Assembly (NCBI RefSeq): GCF_010993975.1
Contig: NZ_JAACZO010000032.1
Coordinates: 226,367 to 290,366, forward strand
Length of the DNA stretch: 64,000 nt
Reading direction: 5' to 3'
Origin: Halomonas faecis
GTDB lineage: Bacteria; Pseudomonadota; Gammaproteobacteria; Pseudomonadales; Halomonadaceae
Position 1 is the stretch's first letter, and each line of letters opens with the position of its first letter. Position numbers and translations under genes: made by a program. The notes beneath the pieces were generated by a model, which saw nothing but the letters and a program-made list of their open reading frames with translations, did not search any database and had not been told where the DNA came from. Positions 32,650 to 41,766 of this stretch are shown here, piece by piece.

Positions 32650-35600
32650 TTCCTGCTCTGATTCGCTGGTCCATCACCAATCGCTTTCTTGTCCTTCTCG
32701 CAGCGGTGATGGTGGCGGGAGCGGGCATCTATTCGATCAAGAGTACACCTATTGATGCTCTGCCGGACCTGTCCGATGTGCAGGTGATCGTGAAGACCAA
32801 CTATCCGGGGCAGGCCCCTCAGGTGGTCGAGGACCAGGTCACCTACCCGCTCACCACCGCCATGCTGTCGGTCCCCGGAGCCGCCACGGTGCGTGGCTAC
32901 TCCTTCTTCGGTGACTCCTATGTCTACGTCATCTTCGATGAGGACACTGATCCTTACTGGGCCCGCTCGCGGGTACTGGAGTACCTCTCTCAGGTGGCGC
33001 CCACGCTACCGGATAGCGCTCGGCCACAGCTAGGGCCGGATGCCACCGGGGTGGGCTGGGTCTATCTCTATGCTTTGGTTGACCGAACGGGTACGCATGA
33101 CCTCAGTGAGCTTCGCAGCTTGCAGGACTGGTTTCTGAAGTATGAGCTTCAGACCGTATCGGGTGTATCGGAAGTTGCGGCCCTGGGTGGCATGGTCAAG
33201 CAGTACCAGGTCGTGGTGGATCCGGAGAAGCTGCGCGCTTTCGACATCCCACTGGCCCACATCCAGACCGCCATACAGCGGGCCAATCAGGAAGTGGGAG
33301 CCTCGGTCGTTGAGATGGCCGAAGCTGAGTACATGGTGCGCGCTACTGGTTATATCCAGAGTCGTGAGGATCTTGCCAGTATCCCGCTGGGAGTGGATGA
33401 CAACGGAACGCCTCTGCTGCTCAAGGATGTGGCCGATATCGGACTGGGTCCGCAGATGCGTCGCGGTATCGCCGAGCTGAATGGGGAAGGTGAAACCGTC
33501 GGTGGCATCGTCATCATGCGCGACGGCGAGAACGCCCAGAAGACGATTGATGGCGTCAAGGCCAAGCTTGACCAGCTTCAGTCAAGTCTTCCCGAAGGCG
33601 TCGAGGTTGTCACCGTTTACGATCGTTCAGGTCTGATCGAGAGGGCAGTGGATACCCTGTGGCGAGGCGTGCTCGAAGAGCTGGTCATCGTGGCCCTGGT
33701 ATGCGTGCTTTTCCTGTTTCACCTGCGCTCTGCGCTGGTGGCAATGATCAGCCTGCCCATGGGGATACTGACGGCCTTTATCATCATGAGCTGGCAGGGC
33801 CTCAACGCCAACATCATGTCGCTGGCGGGTATTGCCATCGCCATCGGGGCGATGATCGATGGCGCCGTGGTGCTGATAGAAAATTTTCACAAGCATATGG
33901 AGCGTACGCCACTGACGCCGGAAAATCGCTGGAAGGTGGTGGCCGACTCGGCGGTAGAGGTGGGGCCGGCGCTCTTTTTCAGTCTGCTGATCATTACTGT
34001 CAGTTTCGTGCCGGTGTTCACCCTGGAGGCGCAGGAGGGGCGGATGTTCTCGCCGCTCGCCTTTACCAAGACCTATGCGATGGCGGCGAGTGCCGGGCTG
34101 GCAGTTACATTGATTCCGGTGCTGATGGGCTACTTTATCCGTGGCCGCGTGCTACCCGAACGCAAGAACCCTGTCAATCGCCTGCTGGTAGGCGCGTATA
34201 TGCCGGTCCTCAAGGGGCTGCTGCGTTTCCCGAAGACGACGATCGCCCTGGTGCTGGCGGTGACCGTGGTCGGCTTCTGGCCCGTCAACAAGATCGGCAG
34301 CGAATTCATCCCGCCCCTGGACGAGGGGGACCTGATGTACATGCCCACCACCTATCCCGGCCTCTCCACCGGCAAGGCGCGGGAACTCCTGCAGCAGACC
34401 GACAAGCTGATCGCCACTCTGCCGGAGGTCGAGACGGTGTTTGGCAAGATCGGACGTGCCGACACGGCGACCGACCCGGCGCCGCTGACCATGATCGAAA
34501 CCTTCATCCAGCTCAAGCCACGTGACGAGTGGCGCGAGGGGATGACCACCGACAAGCTGAAGGAGGAGCTCGACAACCTGGTGCGGGTGCCGGGGGTATC
34601 CAATGCCTGGGTGATGCCCATCGCGACGCGCATCGACATGCTGGCGACCGGCATCAAGACGCCGGTGGGTATTAAGGTGGCGGGTGAAGACCTGGGCGAA
34701 ATTCAGCGTATAGGCCAGCAGTTGGAGACCATTCTTGCCGACGTGCCCGGCACGGCCTCGGTCTATTCGGAGCGAGTGGCCGGAGGCCGCTACATCAAGG
34801 CAGATATCGACCGCGACCAAGCGGCGCGCTACGGCCTGAACATCGCCGACGTGCAGCAGGTGGTGGCCACGGCCATCGGTGGCCGTAACATCACCCAGAC
34901 CATCGAAGGCCTGGAGCGCTACCCGGTCAACCTGCGCTATCCCCAGGATTACCGCGACTCGCCCGAGCGGCTAGCCGAGCTGCCAATTGTCACCGCCAAT
35001 GGACAACGTATTGCTTTGGCCGATGTGGCGGATATTTACGTGGAAGACGGGCCACCGGCGATCAAGAGCGAGAACGCGCGCCCCAACGGATGGACCTTCG
35101 TGGATATCGAGGGGGTGGATGTCGGCACTTACGTGCAGCGTGCCATGGATGTCGTGGCGGAGGAGCTCGAACTACCTGCTGGGTATTCGGTGTCCTGGTC
35201 CGGGCAGTATGAATACATGCTGCGCGCCAAGGAGAAGCTGACGTACGTGGTGCCCTTCACGCTGGCTATCATCGTGATCCTGCTCTATCTGAGCTTCAAG
35301 CGCTTCAGCGAAGTCGCGATCATCATGGGCACGCTGCCGCTGGCCATGGTGGGAGCCATCTGGTTGATGTACTTGCTGGGCTACAACTTCTCCGTGGCCG
35401 TGGGGGTGGGCTTCATTGCGCTGGCCGGTGTGGCGGTGGAGATCGGTGTGATCATGCTCGTCTACCTCAACCAGGCCTACCAGCACATGATCGAACGCTG
35501 TCATCACAAGGGGGTGGAGCCGCGTCGGGAAACCTTGCGCCATGCTGTGCTGCACGGTGCTGCCCTGCGGGTGCGTCCGGTCATGATGACGTCGGTCTCG

Positions 35601-35768
35601 ACGATCGCCGGCCTGTTGCCACTGATGTACAGCACGGGGACGGGAGCGGAAGTGGTCAGCCGTATCGCGGCGCCCATGGTAGGCGGCATGGTGAGTGCGG
35701 TGATCCTGACGCTATTGGTACTCCCCTGTATTTATTATCTGTGGAAAGCGAGATCGGTCAGTGTATGA
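32646..35768 (+). CDS. cusA: Heavy-metal RND efflux pump (Cu/Ag type)
   Basis: 1040 residues, the size of HME-RND pumps, with twelve membrane helices in the RND arrangement and two large periplasmic loops. Conserved blocks: PLSDVQVIVKTNYPGQAPQ-like start (DLSDVQVIVKTNYPG), AIAIGAMIDGAVVLIEN, ARELLQQTDKLI, and RIDMLATGIKTPVGIKV, which includes a Met of the CusA Met relay. Extrudes Cu+/Ag+ from the periplasm by proton antiport together with the upstream adaptor and channel. Translationally coupled to cusB. Confidence 0.95.
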   Translation: MIPALIRWSITNRFLVLLAAVMVAGAGIYSIKSTPIDALPDLSDVQVIVKTNYPGQAPQVVEDQVTYPLTTAMLSVPGAATVRGYSFFGDSYVYVIFDEDTDPYWARSRVLEYLSQVAPTLPDSARPQLGPDATGVGWVYLYALVDRTGTHDLSELRSLQDWFLKYELQTVSGVSEVAALGGMVKQYQVVVDPEKLRAFDIPLAHIQTAIQRANQEVGASVVEMAEAEYMVRATGYIQSREDLASIPLGVDDNGTPLLLKDVADIGLGPQMRRGIAELNGEGETVGGIVIMRDGENAQKTIDGVKAKLDQLQSSLPEGVEVVTVYDRSGLIERAVDTLWRGVLEELVIVALVCVLFLFHLRSALVAMISLPMGILTAFIIMSWQGLNANIMSLAGIAIAIGAMIDGAVVLIENFHKHMERTPLTPENRWKVVADSAVEVGPALFFSLLIITVSFVPVFTLEAQEGRMFSPLAFTKTYAMAASAGLAVTLIPVLMGYFIRGRVLPERKNPVNRLLVGAYMPVLKGLLRFPKTTIALVLAVTVVGFWPVNKIGSEFIPPLDEGDLMYMPTTYPGLSTGKARELLQQTDKLIATLPEVETVFGKIGRADTATDPAPLTMIETFIQLKPRDEWREGMTTDKLKEELDNLVRVPGVSNAWVMPIATRIDMLATGIKTPVGIKVAGEDLGEIQRIGQQLETILADVPGTASVYSERVAGGRYIKADIDRDQAARYGLNIADVQQVVATAIGGRNITQTIEGLERYPVNLRYPQDYRDSPERLAELPIVTANGQRIALADVADIYVEDGPPAIKSENARPNGWTFVDIEGVDVGTYVQRAMDVVAEELELPAGYSVSWSGQYEYMLRAKEKLTYVVPFTLAIIVILLYLSFKRFSEVAIIMGTLPLAMVGAIWLMYLLGYNFSVAVGVGFIALAGVAVEIGVIMLVYLNQAYQHMIERCHHKGVEPRRETLRHAVLHGAALRVRPVMMTSVSTIAGLLPLMYSTGTGAEVVSRIAAPMVGGMVSAVILTLLVLPCIYYLWKARSVSV

Positions 35769-35831
35769 AGGAGTTTAGCGATGGTCGCGAATAAATATAT
35801 TCCTTTTATGTCATGTGTGTTTCCTGAATAA

Positions 35832-35872
35832 TTGATGACAATCAAGGATAATGAAGTGTGCTTTCTTACACT
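35832..35872 (+). promoter_or_regulatory. FNR/Anr box and -10 of the second porin promoter
   Basis: TTGATGACAATCAA at 35832-35845 is a perfect TTGAT-N4-ATCAA site. TACACT at 35867-35872 is a good -10, so a start near 35879 puts the box centre about 41 bp upstream, the class II position. Predicts induction of the porin at low oxygen. Confidence 0.78.
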
Positions 35873-35941
35873 GATTCAGTGGGGATTGCGTTCAGCTCCA
35901 CAATGTAAGAAGTCACCTTCATACCAAGGATTATGGGGATC

Positions 35942-37123
35942 ATGATGAAATCGATTGCTAAGTTGTCAGCTGGTATTGTAGTGCTCTCCTTCGCTTCTTC
36001 AGCCGCTCAGGCGCAGAATGATTTTTTGAGTGCTATTGGCAGTGGTGAGACAAACCTCGACTTGCGCTACCGGTTTGAGCTAGTCGATCAAGAAGGGTTT
36101 GAAAAGGAGGCGGAGGCTTCTACTGTGCGAACCCGCCTTGGGTATCGTACGGGGGAGTTTCATGGACTGGCGGCACATGTTGAATTCAGCGATACTCGGG
36201 CGATTCAGTTCGATAATTACCAGGATGCCGATACGCCGGTAGTGGCTGATCCGGCGTTGACGGAGTTAAATAGGGCTTATCTGGGGTATGGCGGACTTGC
36301 CGACACCGTGGCCAAGCTTGGTCGGCAGCGTGTGATTCTAGACAACCATCGTTGGGTCGGCAATGTTGGCTGGCGCCAGCAGGAACAAACCTTTGATGCA
36401 GCAACATTGACTGTAGAAGCCCTGCCTGGCCTCGTTGCGACTTATGGATACCTATGGCAGCGGAACATGATCACTGGTGCCCGGCAGGACCAGGATAGCC
36501 ATCTACTCAATGTCAGCTATGAGGTCCTGCCTTGGCTCAAGGCGACAGGATATGGCTATTTGCTTGATTTTGAAGGGGAGGCGCCGGGGCTGTCTTCGGA
36601 AACTATTGGTCTTCGACTTTCCGGGGCCAACGATGTCAGTGCCGAAATGACTTTGGGATATGTGTTGGAATATGCTAGGCAGGGCGATGCTGCCGACAAT
36701 CCCAGTGACTATGATCTCGACTACGGGCTCGCTGAGCTCAGCTTGGCCGTTGCTGGAGTCAAAGTCTTGGGGGGATATGAGTTGTTGGAAGGTAACGGGA
36801 CCAATGCCGTGCAAACTCCCTTGGCCACCCTGCACGGGAAAAATGGCTGGGCAGACCAGTTTTTGACGATTCCGGACGACGGTCTTGTTGACCGTTATGC
36901 TAGTGTATCAGCCAATCCGCTAGAAAGCGTGAATCTTGCTTTAGTCTACCATGACTATAAAGCTGATAATAGTGGTGATTCGTATGGTAGTGAGTTCGAT
37001 GTTGTTGCAAACTGGCAGTTGACTCCAGAGTTTTCGGTTGGAGCCAAGTATGCTGATTATGATGCCGATGAGTTCAGTGTGGATGCCCGTAAGGGGTGGG
37101 TGTATATGAATTATTCCCTGTAA
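35942..37123 (+). CDS. Outer membrane porin of the alginate-export-like family
   Basis: About 393 residues; ATGs at 35933, 35942 and 35945 are all in frame, and 35942 is a compromise between AAGGA and GGGG upstream. Signal peptide (KSIAKLSAGIVVLSFASSAAQA), then a beta-barrel beginning NLDLRYRFELVDQ, with the block KLGRQRVILDNHRWVGNVGWRQQEQTFDA that is characteristic of Alginate_exp-type porins (OprE-like channels), and C-terminal YMNYSL. Follows cusA by 173 bases but has its own FNR/Anr-type promoter. DNA here is AT-richer than the chromosome around it. Confidence 0.8.
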   Translation: MMKSIAKLSAGIVVLSFASSAAQAQNDFLSAIGSGETNLDLRYRFELVDQEGFEKEAEASTVRTRLGYRTGEFHGLAAHVEFSDTRAIQFDNYQDADTPVVADPALTELNRAYLGYGGLADTVAKLGRQRVILDNHRWVGNVGWRQQEQTFDAATLTVEALPGLVATYGYLWQRNMITGARQDQDSHLLNVSYEVLPWLKATGYGYLLDFEGEAPGLSSETIGLRLSGANDVSAEMTLGYVLEYARQGDAADNPSDYDLDYGLAELSLAVAGVKVLGGYELLEGNGTNAVQTPLATLHGKNGWADQFLTIPDDGLVDRYASVSANPLESVNLALVYHDYKADNSGDSYGSEFDVVANWQLTPEFSVGAKYADYDADEFSVDARKGWVYMNYSL

Positions 37124-37137
37124 TTATGTAATTTAGT

Positions 37138-37194
37138 GGTATCCAGGTGTCGGGTTCCGGGTAACCCATTGCTCGTGATCCGATACCTCTTTTA
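37138..37194 (+). terminator. Two-part hairpin after the second porin
   Basis: Outer stem GGTATC (37138-37143)/GATACC (37182-37187), inner stem GGGTT/AACCC, followed by TCTTTTA. Moderately convincing. Confidence 0.5.
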
Positions 37195-37217
37195 GAAAAG
37201 AGTGAGGTGTTGCTGTT

Positions 37218-37586
37218 ATGAGTGATCGCGAACATCGTCTTGGCGTATCTGAGATTAACCTGGTGTCAAGGCATTTGAAACTGGATTCCAATGATAAGAC
37301 GGCAATTGAAGCTGCGGTTGCGGATATTGACCAACTGTATGGTCTGGATGGCGTCTCTTATGATGAGAAGAAGCGCATGTTGCACTTTTCTTATGATGCA
37401 TCGAGGATTTGTATCGACTGCGTTGAGGAGATTCTCAACAAGCATGCCGTCGCAATCAGTCACAATTTGTGGAACCGTTTCAAGGAAGAGCACTATCGCT
37501 TTGTTGACCAGAATGTGAAGGATAATGCGACCCATGAGCCTTGGAGTTGCCATCAGACTTCGCCTAGTTCAAAACGTAAACCATAA
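37218..37586 (+). CDS. Small cytosolic protein with CxxC, possible HMA-like fold
   Basis: 122 residues, no signal peptide. The pattern strand (EINLVSRHLKLD), helix (KTAIEAAVADIDQLYG), two strands (VSYDEKKRMLHFSYDAS), helix with CIDCVEEILNKHAV, strand (AIS) resembles the ferredoxin-like HMA fold, but the CxxC is on the second helix rather than in the first loop. A further Cys and His residues lie in the tail HEPWSCHQ. A cytosolic copper or silver chaperone for the island is plausible but unproven; no family recognised with confidence. Confidence 0.62.
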   Translation: MSDREHRLGVSEINLVSRHLKLDSNDKTAIEAAVADIDQLYGLDGVSYDEKKRMLHFSYDASRICIDCVEEILNKHAVAISHNLWNRFKEEHYRFVDQNVKDNATHEPWSCHQTSPSSKRKP

Positions 37587-37666
37587 TGCGCAGAATAGCC
37601 ATATAGCGGTGCCATCCATAACACCATCGATGGGCTGTGCCGTCATTGGAGGAGGCGATTATAGCA

Positions 37667-38173
37667 ATGCGACGCATCGGACATTTCCGTTTCCGACAGG
37701 TGGCGGTCACGCCCGAGTTCAATGTTGCGCTGTTCGCCTTTCTGCTCCACTTTCCTTGGGAGTTCCTGCAGGTGCCGCTCTTCGCTGCGATGCCGGAGAT
37801 GGCGCACTGGGACGCCGTGAAGTTTTGCACTCGGGCGACACTGGGTGATGTGGCGATTGCACTCACGGCCTTCTGGCTGGTAGCTGGCTGGCGGCGCGAG
37901 CGTGCCTGGCTGCTGCGTCCCGATCCCCGGGCTGTGGCGCTCTTCGTGGCTGTTGGGCTGGTCATCACGCTGGGACTGGAGTGGCATGCTACCGAACTCC
38001 AGGGACGCTGGCAGTACGCGGAGCACATGCCGCGTCTGCCGTGGCTGGGTACGGGACTGGCGCCGCTGCTCCAGTGGTTGGTGCTGCCGCTGCTGCTGCT
38101 CTTCCTGGTGCGTCGTCAGGTAGTGGGAGCGCGGCGGTTGGCCGCCGGCGAGCCACCTTGCGATGGTACCTGA
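37667..38173 (+). CDS. Hypothetical membrane protein
   Basis: 168 residues from the ATG at 37667 (GGAGGAGG about 11 bases upstream; a GTG at 37637 is in frame). Four predicted hydrophobic segments: FNVALFAFLLHFPWEFLQVPLF, ATLGDVAIALTAFWLVAG, AVALFVAVGLVITLGLEW and LAPLLQWLVLPLLLLFLV. His, Trp and Glu residues at helix ends (LHFPWEFLQ, LEWHATELQGRWQYAEHMP) look conserved in type. Family not recognised. GC content returns to chromosomal level here, so the metal island ends just before it. Confidence 0.68.
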   Translation: MRRIGHFRFRQVAVTPEFNVALFAFLLHFPWEFLQVPLFAAMPEMAHWDAVKFCTRATLGDVAIALTAFWLVAGWRRERAWLLRPDPRAVALFVAVGLVITLGLEWHATELQGRWQYAEHMPRLPWLGTGLAPLLQWLVLPLLLLFLVRRQVVGARRLAAGEPPCDGT

Positions 38174-38182
38174 GACCACGGT

Positions 38183-38833
38183 TCAACCGGGGCGTTCGTC
38201 GCCAGGGAGGGGGTCCACTAGCTCCAGTGCCACGCAGAGGCGCACGAGTTCGGCCAGGTTGGCGGCGCCCAGCGCTTTCATGGCGCGCAGACGGTAGATC
38301 TCCACGGTCTTGGCGCTGACGCCAAGCTGTTCGGCAGCCTCGCGGCTGGTCATGCCCTCGGCGACGTGCACCAGGATCTGTTGCTCCTTGGGGCGTAAGG
38401 CACAGTAGCGGTCGTGCAGTGTTTCGAGGCGGCTGCGTGCCTGGCGTGTGCGGTGAGATTCGGTGAGCGCCTGCTGCAGGGTGTCGATGAGCTGCTGGTG
38501 GTTGAAGGGCTTCTCGATGAAGTCGAAGGCACCGGCCTTGAGTGCCGCCACGGCCATGGGCACGTCGCCATGGCCAGTCATGAAGATCACTGGCGCGCTG
38601 TCGCCGCGCTCGTTGAGATGCTGTTGTACCTGCAGCCCGGAGAGGCCGGGCATGCGTACGTCGAGCAGCACTGCGGCGTGACGGTCCGCGGGGACGGCGA
38701 GGAAGGCGTCGCCGTCCTCGTAGGCACAGGTGGCCAGCCCCACCGAGTCGAGCAACCAGGCGAGAGATTCGCGCAGCGCCTCGTCGTCGTCGACGACGGC
38801 GATGCAGGCGGAGGTGTCGGTGGTGTGAGGCAC
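38183..38833 (-). CDS. FixJ-like response regulator (LuxR output)
   Basis: 216 residues from the GTG at 38833 (VPHTTDTSACIAVVDDDEAL), preceded by GGAG; upstream extension to 38917 would run into the kinase gene and is unlikely. Receiver with VVDDDEALRESLAW, phospho-Asp in VLLDVRMPGLSG and Lys in FIEKPFNHQQL; LuxR-type helix-turn-helix with LRPKEQQILVHVAEGMTSREAAEQLGVSAKTVEIYRLRAMKAL. Typical of FixJ/TodT/DctR groups. Lies 28 bases downstream of its kinase. Target genes unknown. Confidence 0.9.
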   Translation of the reverse strand: MPHTTDTSACIAVVDDDEALRESLAWLLDSVGLATCAYEDGDAFLAVPADRHAAVLLDVRMPGLSGLQVQQHLNERGDSAPVIFMTGHGDVPMAVAALKAGAFDFIEKPFNHQQLIDTLQQALTESHRTRQARSRLETLHDRYCALRPKEQQILVHVAEGMTSREAAEQLGVSAKTVEIYRLRAMKALGAANLAELVRLCVALELVDPLPGDERPG

Positions 38834-38861
38834 GCGGCGCTCCGGGCAGTCGGGCCAAGGG

Positions 38862-40439
38862 TCAGTCGGGGCGCGGCCGAGGCAGCAGCGCAGCTTCCGC
38901 TTGCAGTGTAGCGGCAAAGGTGGCTCCGTCGGAACCGTTCTCCAGACGCAGGTTGCCCCCCATTGCCTCCATCAGCGAGTGGCTGATGGCCAGCCCCATG
39001 CCCAGGCCCTCGCGGCGGGTGGTGTGAAACGCCACGAACAGACGATCGGCCTGCTCTGGCGGAACCCCAGGCCCCTGGTCGCTGACCGTGACGGTCACTT
39101 CACGAGGGCCGCTGCGGTGGGCACGGATCGTTACCCGTTCGGCAGCAGGCGTCTCGCGACTTGCCTCAAGGGCGTTGATCAGCAGGTTGATGAGCACTTG
39201 CTCCAGCGCAACCGGGTCTGCCAGCACCCGCGGTAGTGACTCGGGTAGGGCGTGTTCCAGGGTTATGCCGCTTTGCTGGTATTGCCACTCGCAAAGACGG
39301 CAAGCGGCATCGACGACCTCGAGCAGGGGCACGGGGCGCGGTCGGGTCTGGCCCTTGCGTACGAAGGTGCGAATGTGGCGCAGGCGTTCGGCGAGGCGTT
39401 GCACCTGATCGTTGATTCGCGCGAGCGGCGTTTCCAGGTCGCTGGCGGGACGCTGTGGGTCCGCGGCGAGCTGCATCAGCGCGCCGCTGGCATAGTTGGC
39501 CATGGTGCCCAGTGGCTGATTGAGCTCGTGAGCGATGTTGGAGGCGAGCTCGCCGGTAGTGGCCAGGCGGTTGGCATGGGCGATCTGCTCCTGATGACGG
39601 CGTGACTGGGCCTCGGTGGCCAGGCGCAGGCGTATGTCGCGGTTGAGCAGCGAAAGGTGATCGGCAGTGGCACCACGTCCGCGATGGGCGAGCACCACGC
39701 TCAGCACGGGGACCTCTCCGTTGGGGCTGCACATGGCCAGCTCGCCGCTCCAGGAGCCATAGCGTGCCACGGCCGGCATCACGATCTCGCGCAGCACGGC
39801 CAGCGAATCGGCGGTATAGGCATGATCCAGGCGACACTCCCGCGCTTCACGTGGCAGGCCCAGCAGGCGCCGAGCGGCTTCGTTGGAGTAGAACAGACGC
39901 TCCTCGCCGTCGACGAAGAGCACGTAGTCGGTGGTCGATTCGACCACCTGGGCCAGGCGCTCGCGATTGGCTTCGGCCTGGATGCGACGGCCGACGTCGC
40001 GGGATACGCACAGGATGTCGAGCAGTTCGCCGCTGTCCGGGTCGCGGCGCGTACGGCTCGTGGTTTCGAACCATACGTAGCGGCCGTCCTTGGCACGAAA
40101 GCGGTAGGTGTACTGGTAGAAGCTGGCGTGATAGTAGACGCGGGGCGACTTGTTGAGCAGGTCAGCGAGGTCCGATGGGTGGAACAGGTCGTAGGCGGAG
40201 GCCCCGATCAGTTCCTCCGGTGCATAGCCCAGCAGGTCGCGAGCCGCCTGGGAAGCATAGAGGAAGGTGCCGTCCCGAGCGTGGCACGAGATCAGGTCGG
40301 TAGTGCTCTCGGCCAGCCACCGGTAGTGACGCTTTTCTGCCTCGAGAGACGCCTTCTCCGCCTCGAGTTCGGCGATGCGTGCTTCGAGTTCGGCGATGCG
40401 TACGCTTGGCGCGCATTCCGGGTCGCGGTGTCTCATCAC
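38862..40439 (-). CDS. FixL-like PAS sensor histidine kinase
   Basis: 525 residues, no membrane segment, so cytosolic. An N-terminal coiled coil built on repeated RIAELEARIAELEAEKASLEA heptads, PAS domain 1 (about 45-160; STTDLISCHARDGTFLYAS), PAS domain 2 (about 170-280; STTDYVLFVDGEERLFYSN), HisKA with NIAHELNQPLGTMANYA, and ATPase domain (INLLINALEASRE, DQGPGVPPEQ, GLGMGLAISHSL). No haem-binding FixL motif could be confirmed, so the signal is unknown. The start overlaps the Nudix stop codon (GTGA), so it is translationally coupled. Confidence 0.9.
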   Translation of the reverse strand: MMRHRDPECAPSVRIAELEARIAELEAEKASLEAEKRHYRWLAESTTDLISCHARDGTFLYASQAARDLLGYAPEELIGASAYDLFHPSDLADLLNKSPRVYYHASFYQYTYRFRAKDGRYVWFETTSRTRRDPDSGELLDILCVSRDVGRRIQAEANRERLAQVVESTTDYVLFVDGEERLFYSNEAARRLLGLPREARECRLDHAYTADSLAVLREIVMPAVARYGSWSGELAMCSPNGEVPVLSVVLAHRGRGATADHLSLLNRDIRLRLATEAQSRRHQEQIAHANRLATTGELASNIAHELNQPLGTMANYASGALMQLAADPQRPASDLETPLARINDQVQRLAERLRHIRTFVRKGQTRPRPVPLLEVVDAACRLCEWQYQQSGITLEHALPESLPRVLADPVALEQVLINLLINALEASRETPAAERVTIRAHRSGPREVTVTVSDQGPGVPPEQADRLFVAFHTTRREGLGMGLAISHSLMEAMGGNLRLENGSDGATFAATLQAEAALLPRPRPD

Positions 40440-41083
40440 GAGGTAAGCACGAGCGGGTTTGGATGGGATAACGGGCGCTCGGGATAGTAACAGAGCCGTC
40501 CGTGCGCCGGCTCCTGGAACAGGCTCACCGGACGCTCGAATCCTTCGGCCAGCAGCTCCACCAGCATCATTGCCGAGAGTCCCCAGATCACCTCGCCGGC
40601 GGTATGGTAGCTGGGGACGTAGTGGGGACGGCCGTTGACCGGAATGACGTCGGTATGGTGGCGTCGGTCATCGAGGAAAAGTGTCAGCGGTACCTCGAAG
40701 ATGGCATCCAGCTCGGCGGGGTCAGGGGTGAGCGGCAGGCCTGGCGGAATCACGCCCACGTAGGGCGTGACGCGAATCCCGTGCAGCGACATCACATCGG
40801 AGAGCCGGCCGATCAGTTCGACCCGCCCCGGCGGCAGATCGATTTCTTCAGCGGATTCGCGCAGTGCCGTGGCCAGCAGGTCGCTGTCGTGAGGTTCGCG
40901 CTTGCCGCCGGGAAACGCCACCTGACCGCTGTGAGTGGCGAGATGCGCGGCACGGCGGGTGAACAGCAGCGTCGGCTCGGGGTGGGCGACGATCGGCAGC
41001 AGGACCGCAGCCTGAGGGACGCCGCCGAGCGCGAGCCGGCGCGGGGCATGTGCTTGCAGGCGTTCGCGAAGTTTCTCTAACAT
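40436..41083 (-). CDS. CoA pyrophosphatase-type Nudix hydrolase
   Basis: 215 residues from the ATG at 41083. Nudix box PGGKREPHDSDLLATALRESAEEIDL, preceded by the NudL/CoAse signature (LFTRRAAHLATHSGQVAFPGG). Hydrolyses CoA or acyl-CoA pyrophosphate bonds to 4'-phosphopantetheine and 3',5'-ADP. The long frame upstream of 41083 runs antisense to the next Nudix gene and is not coding. Ends overlapping the FixL-like kinase start. Confidence 0.88.
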   Translation of the reverse strand: MLEKLRERLQAHAPRRLALGGVPQAAVLLPIVAHPEPTLLFTRRAAHLATHSGQVAFPGGKREPHDSDLLATALRESAEEIDLPPGRVELIGRLSDVMSLHGIRVTPYVGVIPPGLPLTPDPAELDAIFEVPLTLFLDDRRHHTDVIPVNGRPHYVPSYHTAGEVIWGLSAMMLVELLAEGFERPVSLFQEPAHGRLCYYPERPLSHPNPLVLTS

Positions 41084-41185
41084 GGAGGTTCCACAGGGTT
41101 TGATTCCTTCTACCCGGCCGCCTTGCGCGGCGTCAAGCCCGAATCCGGCGGTGCCCGAGCCGTTACCAGCCTTCCAGGGAGTTCC

Positions 41186-41743
41186 ATGAACTACTGCAGC
41201 CACTGTGCCCAACCGGTGCGTTTTGCGATTCCGGAAGGCGATGACCGGCCGCGCTATGTGTGCGATGCCTGCGGTACCATCCACTACCAGAATCCGCGCA
41301 TCGTTGCCGGCACCCTGCCGGTGAGCGGCTCGCAGGTGCTGCTGTGCCGGCGTGCGATCGCGCCGCGACAGGGGTTCTGGACGCTGCCGGCGGGGTTCAT
41401 GGAAAACGCGGAAACCACCGTCGAGGCGGCGGCACGTGAGACCCTGGAAGAGGCCTGTGCCGAGGTGCGTATCCACGGTCTCTACACCCTGATCAACCTG
41501 CCTCATATCGATCAGGTTTACATGATGTTTCGTGCCGACTTGATGGGTGGGTTCGATGCCGGTTCGGAGAGTCTGGAAGTGGCGCTGTTCGAAGAGCACG
41601 AAATACCTTGGGATGAACTCGCCTTTCCCACCATCGAGCGCACCCTCCGGCACTTCTTCCAGGACCGCCGTGACGGCGGTTACCCGCTACACATCAGCGA
41701 CATCACTGCCGAGGACCGCGAGCGCTACTTCGGCTCGGCATGA
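41186..41743 (+). CDS. Zinc-ribbon Nudix hydrolase
   Basis: 185 residues from the ATG at 41186. An N-terminal zinc ribbon (CSHC at residues 4-7 and CDAC at about 30-33) precedes the Nudix box GFMENAETTVEAAARETLEEACAEV. The combination resembles NADH pyrophosphatase NudC, but it lacks NudC's N-terminal domain and is shorter; it belongs to the NUDIX proteins with a ribosomal-like zinc finger. Substrate uncertain, a dinucleotide pyrophosphate being likely. Divergent from the CoA pyrophosphatase gene. Confidence 0.86.
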   Translation: MNYCSHCAQPVRFAIPEGDDRPRYVCDACGTIHYQNPRIVAGTLPVSGSQVLLCRRAIAPRQGFWTLPAGFMENAETTVEAAARETLEEACAEVRIHGLYTLINLPHIDQVYMMFRADLMGGFDAGSESLEVALFEEHEIPWDELAFPTIERTLRHFFQDRRDGGYPLHISDITAEDRERYFGSA

Positions 41744-41766
41744 ACCGGTGCTGGACCTGAAACCGC

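Noticed and set aside
35875..35895. Two TTCAG elements before the second porin as a sixth tandem box
   Set aside because: They are 16 bp apart instead of 11 and do not line up with a -10; the FNR/Anr box explains the promoter better.
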